A DNA stretch of 64,000 bases. Origin: Cristatella mucedo (lineage: Eukaryota; Bryozoa; Phylactolaemata; Cristatellidae). Position numbers and translations under genes: made by a program. Location of the stretch: NCBI GenBank assembly GCA_009760855.2, contig WPIO01000010.1, positions 2,697,001-2,761,000 on the forward strand, read 5' to 3'. A model generated the notes under the pieces. The model was not told the DNA's origin, did no database searches, and was given only the letters and a program-made list of their open reading frames with translations. Shown one piece after another: positions 50,901 through 61,260 of this stretch; the stretch's first letter is position 1; the number at the start of each line of letters is the position of its first letter.

Positions 50901-53900
50901 GCAGGCAGCCTTTAGAGATTGTGAAGGGTGCTGCTGCTGGTGAGCAGAGGTGACCTTGCTCTGTGACATTGCAGATAGTGGCAGTGCTTGCCAAGCATGG
51001 CCAAACAAGCTGCTGTGCAGTTAATTGCATCTAGATAAGACTACCCAGTCTGAAACCTATTAACTTTGCCAGCGGCTTAGCCTGAGGTTCAACGGCAGCA
51101 CTAAACCGGAAAAATTCAAGCAAATAAGGTAAGTCTACAGCAGATGACATTGTCTACTGAATGGCAAATAGCAACCAATGGATACGAAGCAGCAAGGACA
51201 CAGCAAACATTCCCCAGAGCCAGATGAAAGCATTCTCCTGGAAGCTGGAGTTCACGCTTCACATATATGAATGAGTGCCAATTCATACTGCTTAGTGCAC
51301 CCCAGTCAAGAATGGGGGAAAAGGCATTCGATTCACTCAAGAATTCTGCCTTGACACTTTCATTGCAACGAACCAATAAAGTAAACAGCAATGGCATTTT
51401 CAGGCCACGCCATGCAAACAAACGAGCTCAAGAGATACTATCATAAGTGATGCCAATATGCATCAAAGCATAAACACTCTTGTGTCAAAATGAGTGGGCT
51501 AGGCTGATACGACTTCAGCTTAAGACACAGAAATTGATGGGTTGCATTTTCGAAAACGTGCTATGATTCTTAATCTGCTTAATCTTAATCTGCTATGCTT
51601 CCTTTGTAGCATACAGATATCCTTACTATCCCCTTCGGGATGCCTGAGTGCTAACATAAATCCGACACAAGATTGAGTTGCTCTCCATCGTGTAACCAAC
51701 GACATCCTATGAAGCAACGATAATAATAATAATAATAATAATATTGCACTTGATAAAGCGCCCTCAGAGAACTTAATCTCTTTCTAGGCGCTTTACATTT
51801 GCTGCAAAGTGATACGCAATAGAATAGTAAGTAAAATCATGCTTGAAAAACAAACAAAATGAATAACATGGTTAGGGGTTACATGCACTGGGTCAGCATG
51901 CAAATGTGGTTAGTGGCAGCATGAACAGTGTCAGCACGCATAAGCACATCGAGGACGAATCACAAGGACCCACTAAATGCTGTCCTAAATAGGTATGTTT
52001 TTAAGTTTCTTTTAAATGTGGTCAGGTCAGGGGATGTTCTGATGCAGGTCGGGAGGGAGTTCCAGGCTGTGGGAGCATACGAGCTAAATGCACGGTCTCC
52101 AAAGGATTTAAGGTTTGTACGAGGTATTTCTAGACTGTTGGATTCCGAAAAGCGAGTGGTACGATGCTTTGCCTGATGGGGTAGTATATCTGAAAGGTAG
52201 GCTGGAGCCATAGAATGAAGAGATCTAAAAGTGAGCGACAAAACCTTGAAGTCAATCCGTTGCTTGACTGGTAGCCAGTGCAGGTCGGCGAGAAGTGGAG
52301 TAACGTGGCAACTGCGACGCTCACGACAGACAAGCCTAGCTGCAGAGTTTTGCACCAGCTGCAATCGCCTGATCGCACATGCTGGTAGGCCTGTAAGCAG
52401 TGAGTTGCAGAAGTCGAGACGAGATGTCACGAATGCATGGACCAACTTGGACGTGGTATCCTTATCTAAACAAGCCCTAATTTTAGCAATGTTATGAAGC
52501 TGAAAATAGGCTGATTTGACTGTGGAGCTGATGTGGTCGTCTAACGAGAGGTCGCTTTGGAATATGACACCTAGATTTCGAGCTGATGCAACTGGAGATA
52601 TGCTGGCAGAGCCAATTTTGAAAGTCAGCCTTTCCAATTTCTGAATAACACTAGGTTTGCCCATAACTAGTACAGCGAGAGGGAGAGTATAAACGGTGAA
52701 AAGGACCGGACCTAGCACGGAGCCCTGAGGTACTCCATATTTCAGAGGTACTTCAGATGATCTTTGTCCATTCACGTCAACACTCTGGAGTCTCCCACTG
52801 AGATAGGACCTGAACCACTGCAGAGCAGTGCCAGTGATGCCCAGGCGAGATGAGAGGCGCTCTAGAAGTACTTTGTGATCGATGGTATCAAAAGCTGCCG
52901 AAAGATCGAGCAAAACAAGAAGAGACACTCTACCCATGTCTGCATTCCTAAGTAGGTCGTTGTATACCCGAAGCAATGCTGACTCTGTGGAGTGATTAGC
53001 TCTAAAGCCAGACTGGAACTTACTAGCAAGGTGTGAGGTTTCGATATACGAGTTCAGCTGGTCTGCCACGACCCGTTCCAGTGTCTTTGATGAAGGGAAT
53101 GTCACTGGCCTGGCCCAGATTAATCTAATCAGCTACGTTCGATACTACTTAACACGATATCATACTTGAACGATTGTGAACAACGATCAGACGAGGCACT
53201 GGCATGGTTCTAACCGTACTTGTTTGGGCCCATGAGATCGACTATCACTTCCATGATGATAATACTCTGCTATATTTGTCGTTTAAACCGTCGGAAGCTG
53301 ATGAACTTAAATGATTGCTTCGCAGACACTCGATCCTGGCTGTCGGCAAATTTCCTCAAACTAAACGACGATACAACACCACCACGGGCTCGGAATTTAG
53401 GCGTCGTCTCTGAAAACTTCGAGAAGAATGCCTCCACGGCTGGCCATCACATCCGATCCCTATCTAAGGTTAGGGACTGTCTACTAGGGTGGCTTACAAT
53501 AAAATTAACTAGCTCTCTGGTTCTGTCTAAGCTAGATCATTGCAATTCGTTTCGGCTGGGCTACAAAAAATCCATTAGGTCACTGCAGCTGCTGATGAAT
53601 ATTGCTGCAAGGCTAGTTACCAATCCCACAGGTTAATCCACGAGTCTTTTTTGCTGACTGAGCTTCAATGGCTTCCGGTTGAAAGCTTACTACCACCCCA
53701 GCTGCTCCCAGATTGCTTTCAGGTGTGTGTCCATGCCTTATAGCAGGGGTAACTTTGAGTGCCATTGTCTATGCATAATGACTTCTAATAAACCAAAAGG
53801 TGCAACACGATTAAACTTAAGAACCTTAATATTTATTAGGTACAATTCGTAGTTTTATTTGCACTGTATGTTTATGTAGTTTTTCAGTGATGACACACCT

Positions 53901-54248
53901 GTTGATGTTATTTTTTGTCTTGATTTAAATTGTTTATGGGCATCATAAATAAATAAATTGCAAAGCGCTCATTGAGTGCATTCAGCTGAAAAATCGCCAG
54001 CCTCGCTTGATCATTGGCATGCATCATACCTATATGGCGCCCTGTATGATGAATGCCAATGGCCAAGCGAGGCTGACAATTTTTCAGCTGATGGCGCTCA
54101 ATGAGGGCTTTGCGATTTCACATAAACACACTCTGGGACTGATACAACTACCCCAGAACTGCAACATTCTGCTAGTACAAAAACAGAAAAAACAGGTGGG
54201 AAAATTCGAGGGAGTTGGCTGTGTTCAACCAAACGGGAGGAAAAAAGA

Positions 54249-54335
<87 letters not shown>

Positions 54336-54338
54336 ATG

Positions 54339-54393
<55 letters not shown>

Positions 54394-54412
54394 GTGTGTG
54401 TGTGTGTATATA

Positions 54413-54488
<76 letters not shown>

Positions 54489-56104
54489 AAACACCAATGA
54501 CATTGGAAAGAGATCTAACTTTGACCAACTGGCAGACGGCAGCAGCAGCATCTAACCATGGTCGGTGCATTATTTCATGATGCGAAGGAGGAAAACTGGG
54601 AACAATCGAGGAGCATGTAGCACCTAGCCAGAAATGACTAGGTGAAAAAATGTCTACCGACTAATTTTCTCCCGACCGTGGCACAAGCAGCAAGCACGAT
54701 TTATTTCTATTTCCGTATTACGGGTTACATGGAACAATAAATGGAGTAGGTTCAGAGTTTAAAAAAGGGGGAAACAGGCCAACGTCAATCAGTAGGAGTG
54801 GAAATTGCCACAGGGAATCATGACAGCATTCCATTGCAAAGCATCAATTACTAGGCCCCGGCTGCCTTTAGGGTATTTGTGCTGACGTCATGGACTCGCC
54901 ATTCTTTTGTGGGTTACACCTTCCATTCAGAGCTAGACACGGTGAACCAAAAAAGGGGGCAACAAAATGCTATACTTAACACCCCATATTCAGACCTGAA
55001 AAAGATACCTCACAAAGGAATGCATGCCACAGATGTCTCGCACACACTACGGTGCAGAGCAGCTGTAAAGCTCGTAGTAGTTCAAGGAAACTCGCAGACA
55101 GCTAGTAGTAAGCATGGCCGTGCCCATGACCAAGTGTGGCAAGCAGATAGAGTGAAATAGGCGGCACACGAAGGATGCCTGCATTCACGGCCAGAAGCAA
55201 CGGATCGAAAAAGCCTAGTCACCTTACCCCGAGGTAAGAGCCTGCCTATCTGGTGGGGGGGGGCCTGTTACTACACTGCATAGCAATGACAGCAGCTGGC
55301 TGCAGCAGCAGAAAGCCTCAACAACTAATCCACTCGACAGCACTGCCGGCCAGGTTTGCCCTGCTCCTCCTAGCCTAGGCCACGGAGTCGACGAGAGTTT
55401 GCACAAAAGGAGCTGATGCTCACGATGCCGAGCCCAAGGGCTGCAAGGCCACGGGTCATGGCCTAGGGGTGAGGCGCTTGCATTTAGCAACCCGGTTTCG
55501 TAGGTTCAAAAAGTCCTGCAGCAGGCAATCCTCAATATTGCCTGCTGACAGCGAGGGGAAAGCCGGCAAAAGGCTCTCGTGCCGCCACTACACCTAGATG
55601 AGGCTGTCAGATCGCCCGAACTTAACTTTACTCTTTAATGCCCCACGATCGATCAGCAGTGTACCTTGAGGACCGCTTGCCAATGTCCACGGCAGCGCCG
55701 CTTTCTGAAGCAGGCGTTTCAGAATTTCAAAAAGCATAGGCAGAGTTAGCAACAAAACCCTCTCAAGTTCATCACGTTCTCCCAGTGGACACGGAGGAAA
55801 CCGGGGCAGAGTAAGGGAGGCACACGGTAGCACCACAACCTTGACAGTACTGGCAATAAACGGCTAATATATGCATATATATATAAATAAATATATATAT
55901 GGCAATAAACGGCTAATACACTGTGCATGCTGCCACAAACCATATTTGCATGCTGACCCTGTGCATGTCACCCCTAACCATAATATTCATTTTGTTTGTT
56001 TTTTCAAGCATGATTTTACTTACCATTCAATTGCATTTCCCTTTGCAGCAAATGTAAAGTGCCTAGAAAGAGATTAAGTTCTTTGAGGGCGCTTTATCAA
56101 GTGC

Positions 56105-56173
<69 letters not shown>

Positions 56174-58048
56174 ATGACAAGGCTTGGCCAAGTGGATAAG
56201 GTGTTAGCCTTTAACGGCCGAGGTCAAAGTGAATGTATTTAATGACCGTGGTCGTGGGCTCGAGCCCCGTGGCATATGAAGAACCCCTGAATAGATAAGG
56301 GCGCTATTCGAATAAATTATTATTATAAATATCTTATCTCCCGCTATGCTTCGATCCACCCAACCGCATGCACAGTCGTCACAGTTCGGCCGCGCGTGTC
56401 TCCCGTGCCTGGCAAGTGCGGGCGTCGGCTCATACTCGCAATACTGCGACCCTACCTTGCATGTGAGTGCGACACACTTCCTCGCCTTGCAAACTGCATT
56501 CACCGGGCTGGGGCTGCAGCACACATGACACTGTCCGCATCCGGTGGTGAGCTGACACGGGCCGCACGTGCCACATCGTTTCCTGCGCACCCGCTTGCCA
56601 GTTTTCTCAGCTGCCGGCACCGGCACGGCACCATCAGCAGCTGGTGCAAGCGGTCTGCTCTTGCTCGGCGACGCTTCCTTCTGGCTGCCAGCCGAAGCTG
56701 CGGCCGCCGACGCACCGCGGCCGCGCGAGACATTGCCTGTCTCTTCGGCAGCTGATGCACTTCCTGACGATGAACGCGACAGATTACACTGGCCGCTGCT
56801 GCCGACGCCGTCAGCCACACACTTGTTCCACGAGTCGGGATGCGCTGGGATGGCAGCCCCGGCCACACCTGGCCCAGCTGGAAAAACCAAGGAGTGGGCG
56901 GCGGGCTGCGAAGGTGGCGGCGCAGGGGCTGCCACGGCTTCCGTGACTGACCGGACAGCCCCGTGCTGGTCGGCTGCGGTGGCAGCGGCTCGACCAGGAA
57001 AGTGTGACGGCCAGTCGGGAGCCGGCGAGGCAGAAGTAATCACCGTCATCCCTGCCACGGCTGCCGGCTGCGCAGCACCGAAGCCGTGGGCAGTTAATAG
57101 TAGCGGGCCACCGCAGGAGGGCATTGACCCCGGCTGATTGTCGGGCCTGCCGCAGCCGCTACCGTCGGCCGGCTGTTTGTGCAACGACAGGGACGAGGCT
57201 GGATAGGGCGTCTGCATCGCCAAGGTCGGGTCACGCATCGGCAGGCCTGCCGGCAAGCTGCCGCCCCTGGCAGGCCACTGTGGAGGAGGCTGGAACTGAT
57301 TGAGAGGCTGGAACTGATGCGTCTGGAATTGAGAGGAAGGCTGAAACTGCGATGGCTGCTGCTGCAGTGGCAATGCTCCGTCGCTGAAGCTGCTGGTCGT
57401 GCCGCAGCTGCCACCAGGATTCGACAATCTGTACGGGCTGCCGAGAGCGGCCGTGGCGTTGTATCCGTTCATGCCACCGACCAACCTGGCACTGCCGTCC
57501 GCGGGCATTGCTGGAGCCACGTGCTTCTGTTGCAGCATGGGCAGCCTGAAGGGAGAACAGTTGGTCATGTTCATGTTTCCGTAAGGCATACCCCGAGGTG
57601 CATGTCCATTGGACGGCACAATAGCCCTGTACATGGGCCACGGCTGAGCTCCGCGAGCTTGGGCAGGCATCAGATCCATGGCAGCTGCTGCGGCCAGGGT
57701 CTGCTGGTCTGAATACGTCACGAACGCTGGATGCCCTGCTAGCGGCTGGCCACTGCCGATTGCAGCTGCTGCCCCGGTGGCTGTTCGAGGTTGCTGCTGC
57801 AGATTATCCCACGGCATGGACTGAGGCAAGCCGGGTGAAACATGCTGCTGCTGACTCAGCCGATTCACAGTGGGAAATCCACCACTGCTGCTGCTGCTGA
57901 CTCCCGGAGTTCCTGGCAAATGCTGGCTATCGCTACCACCACTACCAACCCCACCACCACTGACGCTGCCTCCGCCGAGCCCTGGCTGCTGCAGTGAGCC
58001 GACGGGCAACCTGGCAGCATTGAAGTTGGCCACGTTCCCGGCATCCAT
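34362..58048 (-). CDS. TET: TET methylcytosine dioxygenase with CXXC finger
   Basis: TET enzymes use Fe(II) and 2-oxoglutarate to oxidise 5-methylcytosine to 5-hydroxymethyl-, formyl- and carboxylcytosine in chromatin. Eight exons (58048-56456, 49705-48583, 45956-45872, 44493-44400, 44131-43923, 43381-43147, 37568-37431, 35912-34362) total 5,028 bases, a predicted 1,675 residues, with all seven junction phases matching. The order is a Gln/Gly/Ser/Ala-rich N-terminus, a CXXC finger (about 491-525), a long disordered linker, the Cys-rich domain, and a double-stranded beta-helix split by a low-complexity insert. The metal ligands are HYD in exon 7 and the His of RELHATT near residue 1489; the 2-oxoglutarate Arg is in [11 protein letters not shown] near 1504. 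The protein ends [11 protein letters not shown], against the family's VTGPYSRWI. It looks intact. The fused CXXC is the ancestral arrangement that vertebrate TET2 lost. Small extra exons in the 6.8-kb first intron cannot be excluded. Confidence 0.93.
36925..37080 (-). mobile_element. tRNA-derived SINE (family 1)
   Basis: Body 'cagctgattcaaccacctct' and B box GGGTTTGAGTCC on the minus strand; in TET intron 7. Confidence 0.75.
37431..37568 (-). CDS. TET: TET exon 7 (HxD iron site)
   Basis: 46 codons: [28 protein letters not shown], then HNMNNGSTV. The HYD triplet is the HxD iron-binding motif (HRD or HKD in vertebrates). Acceptor TTGCAG, donor GTG|GTAAGC, phase 0 both ends. A G10 run lies about 50 bases inside the next intron. 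Confidence 0.95.
39160..39290 (+). mobile_element. SINE family 2: Ser/Leu-tRNA-like head with L2 tail
   Basis: 'tggtccagtcgttaaggtgc' (A box) and 'gtgggctcgagccccgag' (B box), then 'tgtgaagcgcctgaataggg' and 'ttctcttggggcactata', a version of the L2 3' hairpin and tail. Confidence 0.75.
39310..39915 (+). pseudogene. Degenerate L2 remnant
   Basis: Weak nucleotide likeness to the L2 3' RT segment ('cggcagctaggcctgtctgt', 'caacttcgacattcacg') and a clear tail ('ttctcttggatgctatataa' plus ATT). Confidence 0.55.
40494..40919 (+). CDS. Unrecognised 141-codon ORF in TET intron
   Basis: Antisense to TET. It has balanced composition (contains [20 protein letters not shown] and [11 protein letters not shown]) and no low-complexity bias, so it may be a real but orphan coding fragment, for example from an old transposon. 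An inner ATG at 40548 may be the start. No motif was identified. Confidence 0.25.
   Translation: MVAFICIASRFTFRNASKMNSTFITTIASSTKQAGNEVVEPEAAVQPKVWCPAVHVASLKEKSALASLFEETLKLVANGMPPEAPSSKVLEDIGDTHLERPKLCAKGRHPLRDPFRPVLTRMTHLAAPKISYPSHLKKNRV
42575..42745 (+). pseudogene. Tc1/mariner transposase C-terminal fragment
   Basis: [20 protein letters not shown] matches the '[14 protein letters not shown]' block around the third catalytic acidic residue of Tc1-like transposases; the following residues ([15 protein letters not shown]) fit 'L..ALxxEW..I'. Only the C-terminal end remains and no inverted repeats were found. Confidence 0.75.
43147..43381 (-). CDS. TET: TET exon 6 (Cys-rich/DSBH start)
   Basis: [36 protein letters not shown], ending [11 protein letters not shown]: nearly every landmark of the vertebrate block is present, including the zinc-binding cysteines. 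Acceptor CTTCAG, donor CAG|GTGCGT. Confidence 0.95.
43923..44131 (-). CDS. TET: TET exon 5 (Cys-rich domain)
   Basis: [20 protein letters not shown], then CWEGVP and ERRCGTNN, aligned with 'VIRR...EEKLLCLVRERAGH', 'WEGIP' and 'RRCALN'. Acceptor GTGCAG, donor CC|GTAAGC in phase 2. Confidence 0.93.
44400..44493 (-). CDS. TET: TET exon 4
   Basis: [15 protein letters not shown] followed by LGCPAAKW matches 'AIRIEKVIYTGKEG...GCPIAKW'. Acceptor GTGCAG, donor TGG|GTAAGC; entry in phase 2 restores an Arg codon. Confidence 0.93.
45872..45956 (-). CDS. TET: TET exon 3
   Basis: [20 protein letters not shown] then VRSLMEER, matching '[24 protein letters not shown]'. Acceptor GCTGCAG, donor AAAG|GTGAGC. 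Confidence 0.92.
46670..47235 (+). pseudogene. Degenerate L2 remnant
   Basis: Scattered L2 words ('cagaactcggcagctaggct', 'atcgacttcaagg') and a recognisable 3' end ('ctgacagggtgcatg', 'ttctgttagagtggcata', ATT tail). In TET intron 2. Confidence 0.65.
47325..47400 (+). mobile_element. SINE family 2 fragment
   Basis: 'gaggtcatgggctcgggccc' then 'gtgaagcatgaataaaggtt', a decayed B box and tail. Confidence 0.5.
47505..47700 (-). CDS. Candidate terminal exon nested in TET intron 2
   Basis: A long pyrimidine tract and CACTTCAG precede 65 codons: a Leu-rich helical stretch ([20 protein letters not shown]), then [15 protein letters not shown] and MDCPK. The TAA stop lies inside AATAAA (47504-47509), a ready-made polyadenylation signal. 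It enters in phase 2, which fits neither TET exon 1 nor 2, so it is not a simple TET isoform end. No upstream exon was found. Confidence 0.35.
48583..49705 (-). CDS. TET: TET exon 2 (disordered linker, first Cys-rich residues)
   Basis: 374 codons, mostly Ala/Ser/Gly/Pro. A segment with [20 protein letters not shown] stands out as ordered. The exon ends [10 protein letters not shown] and donor AAAT|GTGAGT in phase 1, which joins exon 3 exactly. The 5' limit is taken at TTTTTCTAG; a second in-phase acceptor (GCCGCAG, 49680) would shorten it by about 8 codons. Confidence 0.85.
50180..50225. repeat. Two 22-bp units
   Basis: 'ccggccgcatgtaaccatgc' occurs twice in tandem. Confidence 0.8.
51718..53112 (-). 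pseudogene. L2-clade LINE, 5'-truncated, YVDD region deleted
   Basis: 381 open codons cover [40 protein letters not shown] and the C-terminal L2 block. Between TLPLA and LVMGKPS about 240 bp present in the 19-kb copy are missing, including FYVDD. The open frame is therefore misleading: it cannot act as an RT. The 3' end has the hairpin and a (TAA)n tail. In TET intron 1. Confidence 0.92.
53215..53725 (+). pseudogene. Second, diverged L2/CR1-type RT fragment
   Basis: [33 protein letters not shown] and DHCNSFRLG parallel the family's RT but differ strongly from the other copies. Frameshifts are present. Confidence 0.75.
54250..54487. repeat. Compound (AT)n(GT)n(CA)n microsatellite
   Basis: Alternating AT, TG and CA blocks. 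It explains the Ile/Tyr, Thr/His and Val/Cys frames on both strands. Confidence 0.97.
55445..55590 (+). mobile_element. tRNA-derived SINE, diverged
   Basis: 'ggcctaggggtgaggcgctt' (A-box side), 'gtaggttcaaaaagtcctgc' (B box) and 'caatattgcctgctgac' in plus orientation. Confidence 0.6.
55915..56108 (+). mobile_element. L2 3' end
   Basis: Nearly identical to the last 190 bases of the 19-kb L2, with the hairpin, ending in the AT run. Confidence 0.9.
56105..56170. repeat. (AT)n microsatellite
   Basis: About 32 AT steps seeded at an L2 tail. Confidence 0.95.
56185..56325 (+). mobile_element. SINE family 2 (Ser/Leu-tRNA-like)
   Basis: 'ttggccaagtggataaggtg' and 'cgtgggctcgagccccgtgg' are close to a class II tRNA A and B box. 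The tail holds 'gggcgctattcgaataaatt' and ATT repeats. Confidence 0.8.
56456..58048 (-). CDS. TET: TET exon 1 (N-terminus and CXXC finger)
   Basis: ATG at 58048 lies in a strong context (GCCATGG). 531 codons, rich in Gln, Gly, Ser and Pro with poly-Ser and Gln-Phe repeats, end in [11 protein letters not shown] and the remaining cysteines in the spacing C2C2C5C2C2C9C4C. It lacks KFGG, as TET-type and CXXC4/5-type fingers do, which relaxes CpG preference. Donor AAG|GTAGGG, phase 0. A TTTCTAG acceptor at 58086 implies a separate 5' non-coding exon. Confidence 0.9.
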
Positions 58049-58089
58049 GGCTTGACTATCCACCAGCCACCGCCCTGCTGCCAACCTAG

Positions 58090-59300
58090 AAATAGGGCGA
58101 GTATGCTGATATCATTTCTATCATTTGCCACCGGACGCAGGTGGCTGATCGCGAGCATCGTGTACCAGCCCATTCAAATCGGCTCACGTAGGACATGCGA
58201 GTCCAATGTTTTTTTTTTTTTTATCTCAGACCTCATAACAGCTGGGAGCCGACCTACGGCCTTCGCTGCAGCCTAACAACGAATACGTGCATGCCGCACG
58301 ATCGCACTGCGGCGGCCAAGCACATTTGCATTTAACTGCAGCCGGCGTCCTCGGGAGTCAAGAGGACCGGCAGGCAGAGGTGGATATAAATGACATCAAA
58401 GCCGAGTCGCGTCGGCAGAACCACAGCGACTGTAAGGGGGGGGGGGGGTAAGCAGCAAGCAAGCCACGCTGCAGGCGGCCGATCGTAGTAGCAGTGAGCC
58501 AAATAGAATCCTCGCGTCCAAAACACACTACACGAGGCTTTCGCGAGCTAACCTACGAGTTTAAGCAACAGGGCGACCGCAGCGACAGGGGGAGGGGTGG
58601 CGGTAGGGGAGGGGAGAGATTGTGAGGGCTCGCAGCGCTGCGCATGCCCGTCTGCGACCGCTACAGAGACAACGTTCGACGGCGACGCCGAGTTCGGGGT
58701 AGCGCAACGAGCGGGCCACTTTAAACGGCCTGCGGGCAGCGCGCCGCCGTTCACCGGCAAAACGACAAGTCGTGCTGGTAGCAGATGCGTACGCCCAAGC
58801 AGCAGCGGGCGGAACTGCCGCCCAGCAGCGGCGACAGCAATTGTACAGACGCCTAGCGTGGGCTGATACGGAGTGAATGAGGAAGGCAACGACACGCTGG
58901 CACTATATCGGACGGCAAACGGGGGGGGGGGGGGTAAGAGCAAACAGCGATATCTCTAGCGTAGGGCAAAAAGACGCGACGGCGGCGCTGATTGCATGGA
59001 CGCGGCCTGCGCACCATGCTGCGCTACAACGGCGAGAAGGCCAGACGCCTCACCAGAATCAATAATCTTCCTCGTTGGCAGAGCTGGGAATAGACCCGGC
59101 TGCTTTTCCGAGCGGTAATTTCCGAGCGTCGAAGACTGACGGCAGCGCGGCCGGCCCGCCTTCTTCGGCCGGCACCCACCGGATGGGCGCGAAAGCCGCA
59201 GCCCAGCGGAGCACGCCGCCGCAACGCGTCGCAAGCGGTCACGTTAGCAGGGGGCGGCCAGTGCACCGGCGCTAAAGGGCATACGCGTCAGCGAGCGCCT
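58090..59300 (-). promoter_or_regulatory. CpG-rich TET 5' region
   Basis: GC- and CpG-rich sequence upstream of the TET start codon with G13 (58436-58448) and G14 (58921-58934) runs. It is the likely TET promoter and 5' non-coding exon. No TATA box is evident and the transcription start cannot be placed. Confidence 0.5.
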
Positions 59301-59806
59301 GGGCTGAGAGCGGGCTACGAAACTGACGGCGTACCACTTACGGCAATTTTTATTACGGGGCTACGTACGCGAGCACACAGCCTAAGTGTATGAAACAGCT
59401 ACTTATACGTACCAACACGACCATGGGCGGAACGGCCGCCGTTAATAATACAAAAGGCAGCCTAACCCGGGGTTAGCCAGCGTACACCCACAAATGGCTC
59501 CTAAGCCGCTGCTTCACGTGACTGAGAAAGCCGTGTGAGCCCATTGGCTGGCAGAACAAAGAACCTCTGCCCACTTTCCCCCACGCCCCCGAAAGCAATG
59601 GCACTAGCCAGCTGGGTCATGGGTCACCTAGTGAGGCTGGGCTAACGCTGGTCATGCATGCATTCATCCTAAACAGCTTGAGCCACAGAGCAGCAGCCTG
59701 CTCAGCGCTGGGCTGCAGATATACTACCACTGACGACGTCATTACCTTGAGAGCAGTGCTAGACCGATGCAAATATAACAAGCTAGTCGACTCCGTATAT
59801 AAGCAG

Positions 59807-59812
59807 TTTATT
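59807..59812 (-). terminator. H2A.Z polyadenylation signal
   Basis: AATAAA on the minus strand 170 bases beyond the stop, as expected for a replication-independent, polyadenylated histone variant. No histone stem-loop was noticed. Confidence 0.6.
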
Positions 59813-59981
59813 GTAGCAGCACCACTTATCAAAAGTGGAATGTGCAAGGACAGCAATATCTACAGCAGCTTATGTGACAGCCATATGCACAATTAATATA
59901 GCATACACCGTAATACACGCTGCACTACTCGGGTTACGTTGCACAGAATAGTGACACTATGTATAATAGACGGTTTCTTCT

Positions 59982-61113
59982 CTATGCAGGTTTCTGAGGG
60001 TTTCCCTTCTTTCCAATCAATGACTTGTGAATGTGCGGTATAACACCTGCAAAACAACGGCAACCAGGTTAAGCATGCCAGGGATCACGACTAGATCAAG
60101 GGCGGCGACAGGGCACATCGCGGGCAGCAGGAAGGCCACTAACCTCCTCCAGCAATGGTTGCTTTGATCAGTGAATCCAACTCCTCATCACCCCTGATGG
60201 CCAACTGAAGGTGGCGAGGTGTGATACGCTTTACTTTAAGGTCCTTTGTCGCATTGCCAGCAAGCTCCAACACCTGTAAACAAGTGCCAACATGACTATT
60301 AACTGGACTCAGCCAACCCTTGCTAGCAATGAAGACGGTGGACTGTTTCGACAAGGTTGGTGATGGCATATATGACAGCCGACTAACGATCAGCCACTTT
60401 AGGGGACTTGCGAATACAAACAAACTGTGGCTCTTGTGCATACTCGCAACAGCCAACATCATTACCGCAAAGTCAGGATAGCTGCGATCCTTCAAAATTC
60501 AACACGGGGACGAAAAGGGCACTGTAAATTCTTCATACACTCAAAACGCTCCTCAATACCCTCCCACCGTTCCCGCTGAGTGAGGGGGGACAGCAGCCGA
60601 ATAACGTAAAACCGGCTCCGAGGAGAGACGAACTACGGGCCCCACAATGCCGATATATATCCAAGCAAAGACATTCGTTAAATCGGGTACACGTACCTCA
60701 GCAGTAAGATACTCCAGTATCGCGGACGTGTACACAGCAGCGGTGGCTCCGACGCGACCGTGACTAGTGGTGCGGCTCTTCAGGTGTCTATGAATACGAC
60801 CGACCGGGAACTGCAACGCAGCGTATCGCGGCACTTAACGTTAGTTCGGGCGCTATAATTTGCATAATAAAATCTTGAAATGGTGTCCGACTCACTTGCA
60901 GTCCAGCCCTGGCCGACCGGGATATAGCTTTCGCCTTCGCTTTGCCGGAATCTTTACCCGCCTTACCCCCAGCCTACAAACATCATCTTAAGAGTGATAA
61001 GCAAGTAACTATTCTAAAATAAACACTAAAATGAAACTACATCGTTAGAATACAAAAACAAGTCGCGATGGCAACGGGAACGGTCGAAAACGCCCGATAT
61101 TCAACCATACCAT
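59982..61113 (-). CDS. H2AZ: Histone H2A.Z
   Basis: H2A.Z replaces H2A in nucleosomes at promoters and regulatory DNA. Five exons: 61113-61111 (ATG only), 60973-60896, 60810-60697, 60273-60144, 60046-59982. Together 390 bases, 129 residues (vertebrate H2A.Z 128), phases 0-0-0-1. The N-terminus [26 protein letters not shown], the core [32 protein letters not shown], the acidic-patch [19 protein letters not shown] and [14 protein letters not shown] are the H2A.Z hallmarks rather than canonical H2A. The last residues, GNPQKPA, are diverged. The gene is spliced and polyadenylated, unlike replication-dependent histones. The start is confirmed by ATG|GTATGG at the exon 1 donor. Confidence 0.96.
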
Positions 61114-61260
61114 TGCTGCTCGCTACAATCGGCGCCAAAAGTAAGCTAGGCTTAGCGGTCAATGCGCGGAATGTCCCGCCCAAATGGACCAATCATCTTG
61201 CCCGAGAGATTCAGCTATCCAATCAGCTTTGCTGTCTCATTGACGGCGCCCCTTTTGGAT
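61114..61260 (-). promoter_or_regulatory. H2A.Z promoter with CCAAT and GC boxes
   Basis: Two inverted CCAAT boxes (61189-61193, 61219-61223; GATTGG on the gene strand) 30 bp apart lie about 75-110 bp above the ATG, with a GC box TGGGCGGG near 61174-61182. This paired-CCAAT arrangement suits NF-Y. Confidence 0.65.

Noticed and set aside
54007-54580. Tyr/Ile/Thr/His-repeat ORFs on both strands
   Set aside because: Translation of the compound microsatellite.
56568-57712. Plus-strand ORFs of 177-189 codons
   Set aside because: Antisense shadows of TET exon 1.
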